Source: RPQJ01 sp041910015 (lineage in GTDB: Bacteria > Pseudomonadota > Gammaproteobacteria > Steroidobacterales > Steroidobacteraceae). Taken from it: a stretch of 64,000 nucleotides of DNA. Below are positions 17,609-26,218 of this stretch, one piece after another. The notes beneath the pieces were generated by a model. That model saw nothing but the letters and a program-made list of their open reading frames with translations, made no database searches and was not told the origin of the DNA. Position 1 is the stretch's first letter. The number at the start of each line of letters is the position of its first letter. The position numbers and the translations under genes are program-made. Location: the NCBI GenBank assembly GCA_041910015.1, contig JAYRRR010000006.1, positions 3,700 to 67,699 of the forward strand. Direction: 5' to 3'.

Positions 17609-18289
17609 TCATTCGACGGTTCGGGGAGGCCGACGAAACGGCGGCAGCGGCCGCTTCATGATGTCCGCGATGCGTGCCGCCGATGCCCCGAGCCCCTGCA
17701 GCGTCACGATCACGGCGTGGCTTTCGTAGTTCTTCAGGTCTGGATCCTTGAGCATGCGGTGCATGGCAGCGATGCCCATGCCCTCCATGAGGTCCACGGC
17801 GACTTCGAGTGACGGTACGCTCAGCAGGCCGGCTTTGCGTGACTGTTTCAGGTCACGGATGGGCAGGGCGGCCGCCCGGGTGTCCATCAGCCGGACCTGT
17901 GCCACGAATCCACACCATGCGCGATCGGTGGCAGCCTTTCTCATCCACAGCCGTATGCCCATGCCGAGACGGATCAGCGGGTCCTCGATGTCGCGCATGG
18001 ACTCGGTGATCGTCTCGTGCAGATCGTCACTGAGCCATTCCTTGGCGGCCGTCAGCAGTTCGTTCGTGCTGCGGAAGTAGTTGTAGAACGTGCCACGCGC
18101 GATGCCGGCTGCCTCGATGAAGTCGTCGATGACGGCGTTCTGCTCACCCTTTTCGGCGAAGACGTGGATCGCCGAGGCGATGATCTTCGCTTCCGTCCGG
18201 GCGCGGCGCCGCCGCCCGACGATCGTTCGGTGGTTGACGGGAGAGGCGTCCTTCGCAGGCTCGGTCGTGGTACGTCGATGATTCTTCAT
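17609..18289 (-). CDS. TetR/AcrR family transcriptional regulator
   Basis: 226 residues with a basic N-terminal extension of about 25 residues, then the TetR helix-turn-helix (IIASAIHVFAEKGEQNAVIDDFIEAAGIARGTFYNYF, given here only as the segment 38-74). The ligand-binding C-terminal part is helical and unassigned. It is divergently transcribed from the molybdopterin enzyme operon with a 216-bp shared control region containing a dyad at 18355-18373, so local autoregulation plus control of the operon is the natural reading. The ligand is probably a pathway intermediate (inference). Confidence 0.9.
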   Translation of the reverse strand: MKNHRRTTTEPAKDASPVNHRTIVGRRRRARTEAKIIASAIHVFAEKGEQNAVIDDFIEAAGIARGTFYNYFRSTNELLTAAKEWLSDDLHETITESMRDIEDPLIRLGMGIRLWMRKAATDRAWCGFVAQVRLMDTRAAALPIRDLKQSRKAGLLSVPSLEVAVDLMEGMGIAAMHRMLKDPDLKNYESHAVIVTLQGLGASAARIADIMKRPLPPFRRPPRTVE

Positions 18290-18354
18290 GGGTAGGTTGG
18301 AAGCCGTCGCAAAGCGAATGTAAGGCCATATCCTATCGTCAGAATGACACGACG

Positions 18355-18373
18355 TACAGTTCGATTTGCTGTA
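18355..18373. promoter_or_regulatory. Candidate TetR operator
   Basis: TACAG-N9-CTGTA, exact five-base arms in a 19-bp dyad, in the divergent region between the TetR gene and the oxidoreductase operon. The position is about 60-80 bp upstream of the predicted operon promoter and close to the TetR start, so it could control both directions. The arms are short, so chance occurrence is possible. Confidence 0.35.
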
Positions 18374-18431
18374 GTGACTGCGGCCGCCGCCAACGGTGGG
18401 GCACGCGAACGACAGGGACAATCGTGTCAGG

Positions 18432-18460
18432 TTGACAGAACAGTCTAGTTTTGATCGAAT
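18432..18460 (+). promoter_or_regulatory. Predicted sigma-70 promoter of the molybdopterin enzyme operon
   Basis: A perfect TTGACA (18432-18437), a 17-bp spacer and TCGAAT (18455-18460, four of six matches) lie 46 bp before the ATG at 18506. The -35 region resembles that of the TonB-dependent receptor promoter (TTGACAG in both), which may mean a common operator. Confidence 0.5.
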
Positions 18461-18505
18461 GCCGCAAGTGCGGTCTGACGCCTTCGCCAGCGGGGAGCAG
18501 GGGCA

Positions 18506-21487
18506 ATGAAACGATTCATGCTGCGTACGGCCCTTGCCATGGCGCCGCGTTTGCTGACCAAGACGGCGCGGAAACATCCGCACTTCCGTGCCGCAATGCG
18601 CAAGCACGACTGCATCGTGCAGATCAAGCTCAGGGACAACAGTCTCGGGCGCCATCTCGTGTTCGCCCATGGCACGGTGCGTTCGGAAGCAGGCATCCAT
18701 CCCAGGCCCGATGTGGCCATGGTGTTCAAGAACCTGGACGCGGCCCTGATCTTCTTCAGGCCCAGGCAGAACATGCTCGAGGTCGTGCACGCCGCCAAGA
18801 ACTTCCTGGTGGTGCTCGAAGGGCCCGACAAACTGGCCGTCTGGTTCATGCAGCTCATGAGCCAGATGCAGTCGGCGGGCCTGCAGTTCGGCACGCCGAT
18901 GGGCGACGGGGTGGTGCGCTATACCACCGCGGCCAATGGCGGCCCGCTGTTCGCGTACGTCAAGGACGGGCGCGTCATCCGCACGACGCCCATCGATTTC
19001 GACGAGAAGGATGCGGCCGGCTGGACGATCAAGGCACGTGGCAAGAGCTTCACGCCGCGCCGCCAGGCCACGCTCAGCAACCACGCGCTGTCGCTCAAGT
19101 CGCTGGCGTATTCGGACGACCGGCTGCTCAGGCCGATGAAGCGCGTGGACTTCGATCCCAATGGCGAGCGCAATCCGCAGAACCGCGGCATTTCCGGCTA
19201 CGTGCCGATCAGCTGGGACGAGGCGCTCGACATCGTCACCGGCGAGATCAAGCGCATGAAGCGCGAGCACGGTCCCGGTGCGATCGCCGTGTACAACAGC
19301 TCACATCATCAATGGGGCAACGTCGGCTACTACATCAGCGCCCTGACGCGTTTCGCGAACCTGATCGGGTTCACCCGGGTTCACCAGAATCCCGACAGCT
19401 GGGAAGGCTGGTACTGGGGAGCGCTGCATCACTATGGAAACGCCATGCGCATCGGGGTGGCGGGAGCTTACGGAACCGTCGAGGACTGCCTCAAGGAATG
19501 CGAGATGATCGTGTTCTGGTCAGGCGATCCCGAGTCGCTTGCCGCTGCCTACAGCGGCTCAGAAGGCACGGAGCGCCGTGGCTGGGCACGTCAGCTCGGC
19601 ATCGAGTTCGTGCACATCGCGCCGAATCTCACCGCGACGGCGCAGCTCTTTGGCGGCAAGTGGCTGCCCGTGCGGCCCGGAACCGATGCGGCGCTCGCGC
19701 TTGCCATCATGCACGTCTGGGTCGCCGAAGGACTCTACGACAAGGAATATGTTGCCACGAAGACGAACGGCTTCGACGAATGGCGTGACTACCTGCTCGG
19801 CCGTGACGACGGTGTGCCCAAGACGCCTGAATGGCAGGAGAGCGAGACGGGCGTCCCGGCCCACGACGTGCGCGCGCTCGCCCGGGCCTGGGGGCGCAGG
19901 AAGACCTATCTCGCCCCCGGCAGCGCCGGCACGGGCTTCGGCGGCGCCTGCCGCAATGCCACCGGCGCCCAGTGGGCGCGCAACCTGGTGCTGATGATGG
20001 CGATGCAGGGCTGGGGCAAGCCCGGCATCAACATGGGCAACCTGCAACTCGGCACCCCCGTCGATCTCACGTTCTATTTCCCGGGTTATGCCGAGGGCGG
20101 CATCTCCGGCGAGCTGCAATGGTCGGCGTCGGCCGTCAACAACTACCAGCGCATGCCGCACGTGCTGACCATGAACCCGGTCAAGCAGATGGTGCCGCGG
20201 CAGCGGCTGCCCGAGGCGATCACGCAGGGGCGTGCCACCGGCTACATCTGGGACGGCTCGTCGATGGAATCGCAGTTCGCGCCGTTCCACTACCCGATGC
20301 AGGGGTACTCGCCGATCCACATGCTGTACCGCTACGGCGGCTCGTCGTTCGGAACGATCGCCAGGTCGGGGCGCTTCATCGACATGTACCGGCATCCGTC
20401 GCTCGAATTCGTCGTCAACCAGTCCATCTGGTTCGAGGGCGAAGCGAAGTTCGCCGACGTCATCCTCCCGGCCTGCACGGCCCTCGAGCGCTGGGACATC
20501 GGCGAATGGGCCAACTGCGCGGGCTATGTCCACCATGCGCAGCACCAGGTGAATCACCGCGTCGTGACCATGCAGCACAAGTGCATGGAACCGCTTGGCG
20601 AGTCGAAGTCCGACTACCAGATCTTCCTCGACATCCTCACGCGTCTGGGACTCGGCGCCCTGTATTCCGAGGGCTGCACCGAGCTCGACTGGTGCCGGCG
20701 GGTGTTCGAGTCCTCGGATGTCGCGAAGCACGTCAGCTGGAAGGAGTTCCTCAAGAAGGGCTACTACGTGGTGCCGCCGGACGCGGAGGGGGCGCGGGCG
20801 GCCGTGGACTTCCGCTGGTATGCCGAGGGCCGCACCAAGGACGTGCCGGAGCCGATGCCGATGCCGTCCCAGTACAGCGACGAGTTCGGCAAGGGCCTGC
20901 AGACGCAGAGCGGCAAGATCGAATTCGTCTCCTCGTCGATCAGGCGCGGCGATCCCGACAATCCGGAGCGTCCGGCCCTGAATCGCTACATTCCGGCCTG
21001 GGAAGGGCTGCAGACCGTCGAGCGGGCGAACAAGTACCCGCTGCAGATGATCTCGACGCACTCGCGGTACAGCTTCCACACCTACAACGACGGCAAGCGC
21101 AGCGCGACCGTCGACATCGAGGACCATCGTCTCGATGTCGATGGCCACTACTACCTGCTGCTGCGGATCAACCCGCAGGATGCGGAACGCCGCGGCATCC
21201 GCCACCACGAGCTCGTGCGACTGTACAACGACCGTGGCGCCGTGATCTGCGCAGCCGACGTGTCGCCGCTCGTGATGCCGGGCGTGGTCATGGGTTACCA
21301 GGCAAGCGCCGAGTTCGATCCGGTCCCGGACGGCGACGGCTTCGCCGACCGCGGTGGTTGCCTCAACATCCTGACGCCGGACCGGCCGCAGATGCAGGGA
21401 ACGGAGGGCATGGGTGCCAACTCGTGCCTGATCGAAATCGAGCCGTGGCAGGCGCAAGCGTGCGCCGGCGCCCGGCAGGTCGCCTGA
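18506..21487 (+). CDS. Molybdopterin oxidoreductase, pyrogallol-phloroglucinol transhydroxylase-like large subunit with N-terminal SCP2-like domain
   Basis: 993 residues. From about residue 135 on, the protein follows the transhydroxylase (AthL) branch of the DMSO-reductase superfamily: GGPLFAYVKDGRVIR, the block SSHHQWGNVGYY (His267/268), and NPDSWEGWYWG, where Asp297-Ser298 correspond to the catalytic Asp and the Mo-ligating Ser of that enzyme as I recall them. Then follow VFWSGDPE, YFPGYAEGGISG, FVVNQSIWFEGEAKFADVILPACT and a C-terminal MGD-binding domain (ARGIRHHELVRLYNDRGAV). There is no N-terminal [4Fe-4S] Cys motif and no Tat signal, so the enzyme should be cytoplasmic. Residues ~35-120 look like an SCP2/sterol-carrier-type domain not found in the characterised enzyme. 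The partner iron-sulfur subunit follows 14 bp downstream. Substrate is likely a polyhydroxylated ring or related compound (inference). Confidence 0.85.
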   Translation: MKRFMLRTALAMAPRLLTKTARKHPHFRAAMRKHDCIVQIKLRDNSLGRHLVFAHGTVRSEAGIHPRPDVAMVFKNLDAALIFFRPRQNMLEVVHAAKNFLVVLEGPDKLAVWFMQLMSQMQSAGLQFGTPMGDGVVRYTTAANGGPLFAYVKDGRVIRTTPIDFDEKDAAGWTIKARGKSFTPRRQATLSNHALSLKSLAYSDDRLLRPMKRVDFDPNGERNPQNRGISGYVPISWDEALDIVTGEIKRMKREHGPGAIAVYNSSHHQWGNVGYYISALTRFANLIGFTRVHQNPDSWEGWYWGALHHYGNAMRIGVAGAYGTVEDCLKECEMIVFWSGDPESLAAAYSGSEGTERRGWARQLGIEFVHIAPNLTATAQLFGGKWLPVRPGTDAALALAIMHVWVAEGLYDKEYVATKTNGFDEWRDYLLGRDDGVPKTPEWQESETGVPAHDVRALARAWGRRKTYLAPGSAGTGFGGACRNATGAQWARNLVLMMAMQGWGKPGINMGNLQLGTPVDLTFYFPGYAEGGISGELQWSASAVNNYQRMPHVLTMNPVKQMVPRQRLPEAITQGRATGYIWDGSSMESQFAPFHYPMQGYSPIHMLYRYGGSSFGTIARSGRFIDMYRHPSLEFVVNQSIWFEGEAKFADVILPACTALERWDIGEWANCAGYVHHAQHQVNHRVVTMQHKCMEPLGESKSDYQIFLDILTRLGLGALYSEGCTELDWCRRVFESSDVAKHVSWKEFLKKGYYVVPPDAEGARAAVDFRWYAEGRTKDVPEPMPMPSQYSDEFGKGLQTQSGKIEFVSSSIRRGDPDNPERPALNRYIPAWEGLQTVERANKYPLQMISTHSRYSFHTYNDGKRSATVDIEDHRLDVDGHYYLLLRINPQDAERRGIRHHELVRLYNDRGAVICAADVSPLVMPGVVMGYQASAEFDPVPDGDGFADRGGCLNILTPDRPQMQGTEGMGANSCLIEIEPWQAQACAGARQVA

Positions 21488-21501
21488 GCGAGGAGTCGAC
21501 C

Positions 21502-22383
21502 ATGGCCAAAGGCTGGTATCTGATCATCGACGTCGCCTCGTGCGAGAACTGCTACAACTGCGTTCTCGCGACCAAGGACGAGTACATCGGCAACGAGTTT
21601 CCGGGCTACTCGGCCCCGGAGCCCAAGCTCGGACATCACTGGATCCGCATCGAGCGCAAGGTGCGCGGCAGCGGACCGATGGTGGACGCGGCCTACATGC
21701 CGACCACCTGCAATCACTGCGACAACGCGCCCTGCGTCAAGGCCGGCGGCGGAGCCGTCACCAGGCGGCCCGACGGCATCGTGCTCATTTCGCCGGAGAA
21801 GGCGCAGGGCCGGCGGGATCTCGTCGCCTCCTGTCCGTACGGCGCGATCTGGTGGAACGAGGAACTGCAGCTGCCGCAGAAGTGGACATTCGACGCCCAC
21901 CTGCTCGATGCGGGGTGGAAGACCACACGCGGCGCCCAGGCCTGCCCGACCCGCACCATCAATCCGGTCTATCTCGAAGAGGCCGAGATGCAGGAACGGG
22001 TGCGCAAGGAAAGCCTGCGCGTGCTGCGTCCCGAACTGGGCACGCGTCCGCGCGTGTACTACAGGAACCTGCACCGTTTCGATTCTGTCTTCATCGGTGG
22101 CACGGTCGTGGCGCAGACCACGGCGACCGAACTCGACTGCGTGGCCGACGCCACGGTCGTGCTCAGCAGCGGTGGCAAGGAGTTCGCCCGCACGCGGACC
22201 GACGCCTTCGGGGAATTCAAGTTCGATGGTCTCGATTGCGGCAGTGGCGCGTACTCGGTGAATGTCGAGCACGAGAGGTGGGGAGCGGCCCGCGCCGAAA
22301 CGACGCTCGGAGAGAGCTGCTATCTCGGGGTGCTGCGGCTCGCGGCGGGTGCAGCGGGCGCCAGCGCGCAGCACAGGCATTGA
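21502..22383 (+). CDS. Transhydroxylase-type iron-sulfur small subunit with C-terminal transthyretin/Cna-B-like domain
   Basis: 293 residues. Residues 1-160 form a ferredoxin-like electron-transfer domain; the cysteines visible are C14, C17, C20, then C70, C73, C78, then C111 and C148. The fourth Cys of the first C-x2-C-x2-C-x3-C motif is Thr24, and the C-x2-C expected before HLLD is W128-x2-D131. So only eight potential ligands remain, too few for three [4Fe-4S] clusters. Residues ~200-285 are a beta-rich domain (GGTVVAQ...DAFGEFKFDGLDCGSGAYSV), matching the Cna-B-like tail of the pyrogallol transhydroxylase small subunit. Clear pairing with the large subunit just upstream. Confidence 0.85.
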   Translation: MAKGWYLIIDVASCENCYNCVLATKDEYIGNEFPGYSAPEPKLGHHWIRIERKVRGSGPMVDAAYMPTTCNHCDNAPCVKAGGGAVTRRPDGIVLISPEKAQGRRDLVASCPYGAIWWNEELQLPQKWTFDAHLLDAGWKTTRGAQACPTRTINPVYLEEAEMQERVRKESLRVLRPELGTRPRVYYRNLHRFDSVFIGGTVVAQTTATELDCVADATVVLSSGGKEFARTRTDAFGEFKFDGLDCGSGAYSVNVEHERWGAARAETTLGESCYLGVLRLAAGAAGASAQHRH

Positions 22384-22432
22384 GGCGAGCACCGGAATTC
22401 CGGGCAGCACTGGAAATTCAAGGAGTCAGGCA

Positions 22433-23317
22433 GTGAAAGTCGCCGTCATCGGTCTCGGCAACATGGGCGGCGGTATCGCCAACCGCATTCTGCAGGCTGG
22501 CCACGAGCTGACGGTCTGGAACCGCAGCGAGGCCAAGATGACGCCGCTCGTCGCGGCGGGCGCCAGGGGCGCCGCGTCGGCCCGGGCCGCCGTCGAGGAC
22601 GCGCAGGTCGTCGTCACCAGCCTCATGGACGACAGTTCGGTGCTGGAAGGCGTACAGGGCCCGCGGGGATTCCTCGCCGGCATGAAGCCCGGCGCCATCC
22701 ACCTGTGCGTGACAACGATCTCGCCGGCCTGCGCCGACCAGCTCGGGTCGATTCATGCCGCGCACGGCACGCGCTTCGTCTCGGCGCCGGTCGCGGGTCG
22801 TCCGGATGCGGCCGCGGCCGGCAATCTCACCACCTTTCTCGCGGGCGAGCGCTCGGCGGTCGAAGAGGTTGCCCCGCTGTGCATGGCATTTTCGCGCAAG
22901 ACCGTGCGCATCGGCGAGCGACCGGGTCTCGCCAATTCGATGAAGCTTTGCGTGAACTACACGGCCATCTCGATCATCGAGCTCATGGGCGAGGTCTATA
23001 CCTTCGCCGAGCGCAGGGGTATCGACCCGAGCGCGGTGTTCGACTTCTACATGGAGGCGTTTGCGCATCCTGCCCTGAAAGCCTACGTCAGGAAACTCAG
23101 GGAGAACCAGGTGCTATCGAGCGAGGGTGGCTTTGCCATGACCGCCGGCCTCAAGGACGTGCGCCTGATGCTCGCGGATTCGGCCGAGGCGGGCGTCTCG
23201 TTCGAGATCGCGAAAATCGTTGAGAGAAAGATGGTGAAAGCCATCGACAGCGGCATGGCGCAGGCCGACTGGAGCGCCATTGCCGCCATCACCCGCTCCG
23301 AATCCGGCCTGGGCTGA
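22433..23317 (+). CDS. NAD(P)-dependent 3-hydroxyisobutyrate dehydrogenase-like reductase
   Basis: 294 residues from a GTG preceded by AAGGAG; a longer frame upstream overlaps the small-subunit gene and is not conserved. The Rossmann motif GLGNMGGGIA (residues ~8-17) opens the beta-hydroxyacid dehydrogenase fold, VWNRS follows, and the helical C-terminal domain carries the catalytic Lys in the GLANSMKLCVNY segment (G-x2-N-x2-K). LKDVRLM near the end is the usual late motif. It would reduce or oxidise a beta-hydroxy acid or ketone of the pathway; the precise substrate is not readable. Confidence 0.87.
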   Translation: MKVAVIGLGNMGGGIANRILQAGHELTVWNRSEAKMTPLVAAGARGAASARAAVEDAQVVVTSLMDDSSVLEGVQGPRGFLAGMKPGAIHLCVTTISPACADQLGSIHAAHGTRFVSAPVAGRPDAAAAGNLTTFLAGERSAVEEVAPLCMAFSRKTVRIGERPGLANSMKLCVNYTAISIIELMGEVYTFAERRGIDPSAVFDFYMEAFAHPALKAYVRKLRENQVLSSEGGFAMTAGLKDVRLMLADSAEAGVSFEIAKIVERKMVKAIDSGMAQADWSAIAAITRSESGLG

Positions 23318-23328
23318 GGGAGCACACG

Positions 23329-23742
23329 ATGGACGAACTGCTCGCGATCTTCGGATTCGCGTGGATGACTCTCTCGGGCATCCTCGGGGCGTACATGGGC
23401 GTCAAGCACGAGCGGCTCGCGGGCACGCTCGAGCAGCTCGCCCGGTCCGGCCGTCTGCTCGACTATCACCGTGAGCAGAGCGCCTTTCGCTGGGGCATCA
23501 CCGTACATGCGCACGGCTTCCTGTTCTCGCTCGTCTGCGTCGCCGTCGCGCTGTGGATGCCGCGGATGGTCTATTCGACCACGGCGGTCGCCGGGCTGGC
23601 GGTCGCGCTCATGATGGCGACGGCGGTCTGGTGGCTGGCCGCGCTGTTCGGACGGGTACGGGCTCTCATGGGCATCGCGGATCTCATGCTGCTCGGCTCG
23701 CTGGTCGCGGCCGGGATCGGGCTGGCCGGGGGCCGCCTCTAG
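23329..23742 (+). CDS. Small four-helix membrane protein of unknown function
   Basis: 137 residues, 11 bp after the reductase gene and in the same operon. Four hydrophobic helices are visible (residues ~5-22, ~52-75, ~80-100 and ~110-132). Histidines cluster in TVHAHGFLFS (near residue 60), one more is at residue 46 (DYHREQ), and MGIADLMLLG lies before the last helix. I do not recognise a family. Membrane His residues would suit heme or quinone contact, and an electron-transfer or transport role for this operon is possible, but nothing shows it directly. Confidence 0.7.
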   Translation: MDELLAIFGFAWMTLSGILGAYMGVKHERLAGTLEQLARSGRLLDYHREQSAFRWGITVHAHGFLFSLVCVAVALWMPRMVYSTTAVAGLAVALMMATAVWWLAALFGRVRALMGIADLMLLGSLVAAGIGLAGGRL

Positions 23743-23818
23743 CCATTCGTTCGGGCGGGCTTACACGGGCGCGGCCGGAGCAACGGTCGCACGGGCAAGG
23801 CATCAACGAGGACCAATC

Positions 23819-24685
23819 ATGTCACTGCAGGCTTTCATTCCGACTCCGGAGTTCGAGGACTACAAGAAGCTTTTCGCGGACAACTACCGGCTGACGCGGC
23901 GCGACGATGGTGTGATCCTCGCCGAAGCCCACACAAGGGGCGGCCCCATCCAGTTGAGCGTGGAGAATCATCGCTCGATCGGCCAGCTCTTCAAGGTGAT
24001 CGGGGCCGATCCGAAGAACGAGGTCATGATCTTCACCGGAACCGGTCCGAACTTCATGGCGGCCGTGGACCCCGATGGCTTTGCGCTGGAGAAGAAGAAC
24101 CTCGAGTACTGGTCCTACGAATATGCCTACAAGGACGGGCGCATCAACGTCGCCGCCCTGATCAACGACCTCGAAATCCCGACCATCGGCGTGCTCAACG
24201 GCCCGGCCTTCCACTCGGAACTGTGCCTGATGTGCGATCTGACGATCTGCAGCGACGACACCATCATCTTCGACCCGCACTACGAGATCGGCGCCGTGCC
24301 CGGCGACGGCATCCACAGCTGCTTCCAGGAACTGCTGGGCGTCAAGCGCGCCGCCTATGCGCTGTTCACGGGGCAGGCCATCGATGCAAGGAAGGCCCTG
24401 GAATATGGCATGGTCAACGAGGTCGTGCCGCGGGAACGGCTGCTGGAGAGAGCATGGGAGCTGGCCGACCACATCATGAAGCAGTCGCGGACCACGCGGC
24501 GGCTGACAGCCCAGGTCGTCCGGCGCCCGTGGAAGCAGCGGATCGTCGACAACCTCGACGGCGGCTTCGGCATCCAGATGTTCTCGCACATTGCGCAGAG
24601 GGAGGCCATGCATTCCGCCGAGACCGGCTCCCGGGTCATGAGCCGCGTCATGACGGACGCGGCGGAAGGCGGGAAGCCGCGCTAG
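23819..24685 (+). CDS. Crotonase-fold hydrolase resembling 6-oxocamphor hydrolase
   Basis: 288 residues of the enoyl-CoA hydratase/isomerase fold. The oxyanion segment reads MIFTGTGPNFM; then GVLNGPAFHSELCLMCDLTICSDD, and DPHYEIGAVPGDGIHS. Residues His132, His154 and Asp163 match the positions I recall for the catalytic triad-like set of 6-oxocamphor hydrolase (His122, His145, Asp154): the last two are nine residues apart in both. That enzyme opens cyclic beta-diketones by retro-Claisen C-C cleavage without CoA. The acidic pair typical of true hydratases is not obvious. Function as a cyclic beta-diketone hydrolase is a family-based inference, supported by the pathway context. Confidence 0.75.
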   Translation: MSLQAFIPTPEFEDYKKLFADNYRLTRRDDGVILAEAHTRGGPIQLSVENHRSIGQLFKVIGADPKNEVMIFTGTGPNFMAAVDPDGFALEKKNLEYWSYEYAYKDGRINVAALINDLEIPTIGVLNGPAFHSELCLMCDLTICSDDTIIFDPHYEIGAVPGDGIHSCFQELLGVKRAAYALFTGQAIDARKALEYGMVNEVVPRERLLERAWELADHIMKQSRTTRRLTAQVVRRPWKQRIVDNLDGGFGIQMFSHIAQREAMHSAETGSRVMSRVMTDAAEGGKPR

Positions 24686-24715
24686 CCGCGCGCCCGGACC
24701 CCAGGAAACATCGCG

Positions 24716-26194
24716 ATGCCGATTCGTCTCAATGGCAGGAATTACGTCGACGGTCGCTGGACCGACTCGGAGTCGGCCCGGACGTACGCGGTCGAGAATC
24801 CGGCCGACCTGCGCGAGACGTGCCATCGCTATCCGCTCAGCACGGCAGCCGACGTCGAACGTGCGATCCGCGGCGCGGCCGCGGCGTACGTGCAATGGCG
24901 CCGGGTATCCCTCGGCGAGCGCGCGACCATCCTGCGGCGCGCGGTCATGCTCATGCGTGCGCGGCGCGAGGACATCGCGCAGGTCATCACGCTCGAGAAC
25001 GGCAAGCTCGTCGCCGAGTCGCTGACGGAGATCGATGCCGCGGCGCTGGAGCTCGAGTTTCAGGTCGGCGAGGGCGAGCGCCAGCTCGGTCGCGCGGGCG
25101 ACTGCTATCGAGGCGGGTTGATGGCCTATGCGCGCCGCGAGCCGCTCGGTGTGGTGTCGGTGATCGTGCCCTGGAATTTCCCGTTCAACGTGCCGTGGCG
25201 CAAGATCGGCCCGGCGCTCATGGCGGGCAACACCGTGGTCTTCAAACCGGCGAGCCAGACACCGGCCGTCGGCGAGCTCGTCATGCAGCTGCTGATCGAG
25301 GCGGGCATTCCTCCGGGCGTCGTCCAGTTCGTCACCGGCTCGGGCAGCGAACTGTCGGAGGTCCTGGTCGCCCACCCGCTGATTCGCGCGATCACGTTCA
25401 CCGGTTCCACCGAAGTCGGGCGGCGCATCGCGCAGCGGGCAGCGGCGAATCTCGCGCGGACGCAGCTCGAGATGGGCGGCAAGAACCCGATGGTTGTGCT
25501 GCGGGACGCAGATCTCGACCTGGCCAGCCAGGACGCGGTGATCGGTGCGTACTCGTGCGCGGGCCAGTGGTGCACGGCCACGAGCCGGCTGATCGTCGAG
25601 GAGCCGGTGGCCGATGACGTGGTCGATGCGATCGTGGAACGGATCGCCCGCATCCAGGTCGGCCCGGGCCGTCATGCCGGCAGCACCATGGGGCCCGTGG
25701 CCGGGCGCCACCAGCTCCATTCGGTGCTTGCGCACATCGACCGGGCCCGCGAACAGGGCGCGCGCTTTCTCGCCGGCGGCAGGCGCTGCGAAGCCGGCGA
25801 TCTGGCGCACGGCTGCTTCATCGCGCCTTCGCTGGTCGATCGCGTCGGCGAGGAACTCGACGCGGCGCGTCAGGAGATCTTCGGCCCGGTGCTCACCGTC
25901 TTCCGCGTCGCGGATTACGCCGAGGCGCTGCGTCTGGCGAACGCCACACCCTACGGGCTCTCGTCGTCGATCTACACGCGTGGCATCGAAAAGGCACTGC
26001 ATTTCGTCGAGCACTCGGAAGTGGGTCTCACGCACGTCAATGTGCATTCCGCCTACAAGGAGCCCCAGCAGTGCTTCGGGGGCATGAAGGAGTCCGGCTT
26101 CGGGCTGCCGGAGGCGGGAAGCACGGGCATCCAGTTCTTCCAGGAAGAAAAATCCATCTACATCCGCAAGGGCCAGGCGCTGCCTGCGGCCTGA
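24716..26194 (+). CDS. NAD(P)-dependent aldehyde dehydrogenase
   Basis: 492 residues, the usual length. Catalytic residues are Asn154 (PWNFP), Glu252 (LEMGGKNP) and Cys286 (GQWCTA). The N-terminal segment and GEG-type loop resemble semialdehyde dehydrogenases (2-oxoglutarate-semialdehyde/succinate-semialdehyde type) rather than betaine aldehyde dehydrogenase. It starts 30 bp after the hydrolase gene in the same operon. A role in oxidising an aldehyde released after ring cleavage is likely; the substrate is not identifiable. Confidence 0.93.
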   Translation: MPIRLNGRNYVDGRWTDSESARTYAVENPADLRETCHRYPLSTAADVERAIRGAAAAYVQWRRVSLGERATILRRAVMLMRARREDIAQVITLENGKLVAESLTEIDAAALELEFQVGEGERQLGRAGDCYRGGLMAYARREPLGVVSVIVPWNFPFNVPWRKIGPALMAGNTVVFKPASQTPAVGELVMQLLIEAGIPPGVVQFVTGSGSELSEVLVAHPLIRAITFTGSTEVGRRIAQRAAANLARTQLEMGGKNPMVVLRDADLDLASQDAVIGAYSCAGQWCTATSRLIVEEPVADDVVDAIVERIARIQVGPGRHAGSTMGPVAGRHQLHSVLAHIDRAREQGARFLAGGRRCEAGDLAHGCFIAPSLVDRVGEELDAARQEIFGPVLTVFRVADYAEALRLANATPYGLSSSIYTRGIEKALHFVEHSEVGLTHVNVHSAYKEPQQCFGGMKESGFGLPEAGSTGIQFFQEEKSIYIRKGQALPAA

Positions 26195-26218
26195 AGCAAG
26201 TCAGGGGACATCGCGTTC

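Noticed and set aside
19559..21457. Long minus-strand frame opposite the transhydroxylase-like gene
   Set aside because: His/Arg/Val-rich antisense translation without domains; the plus strand has strong family motifs.
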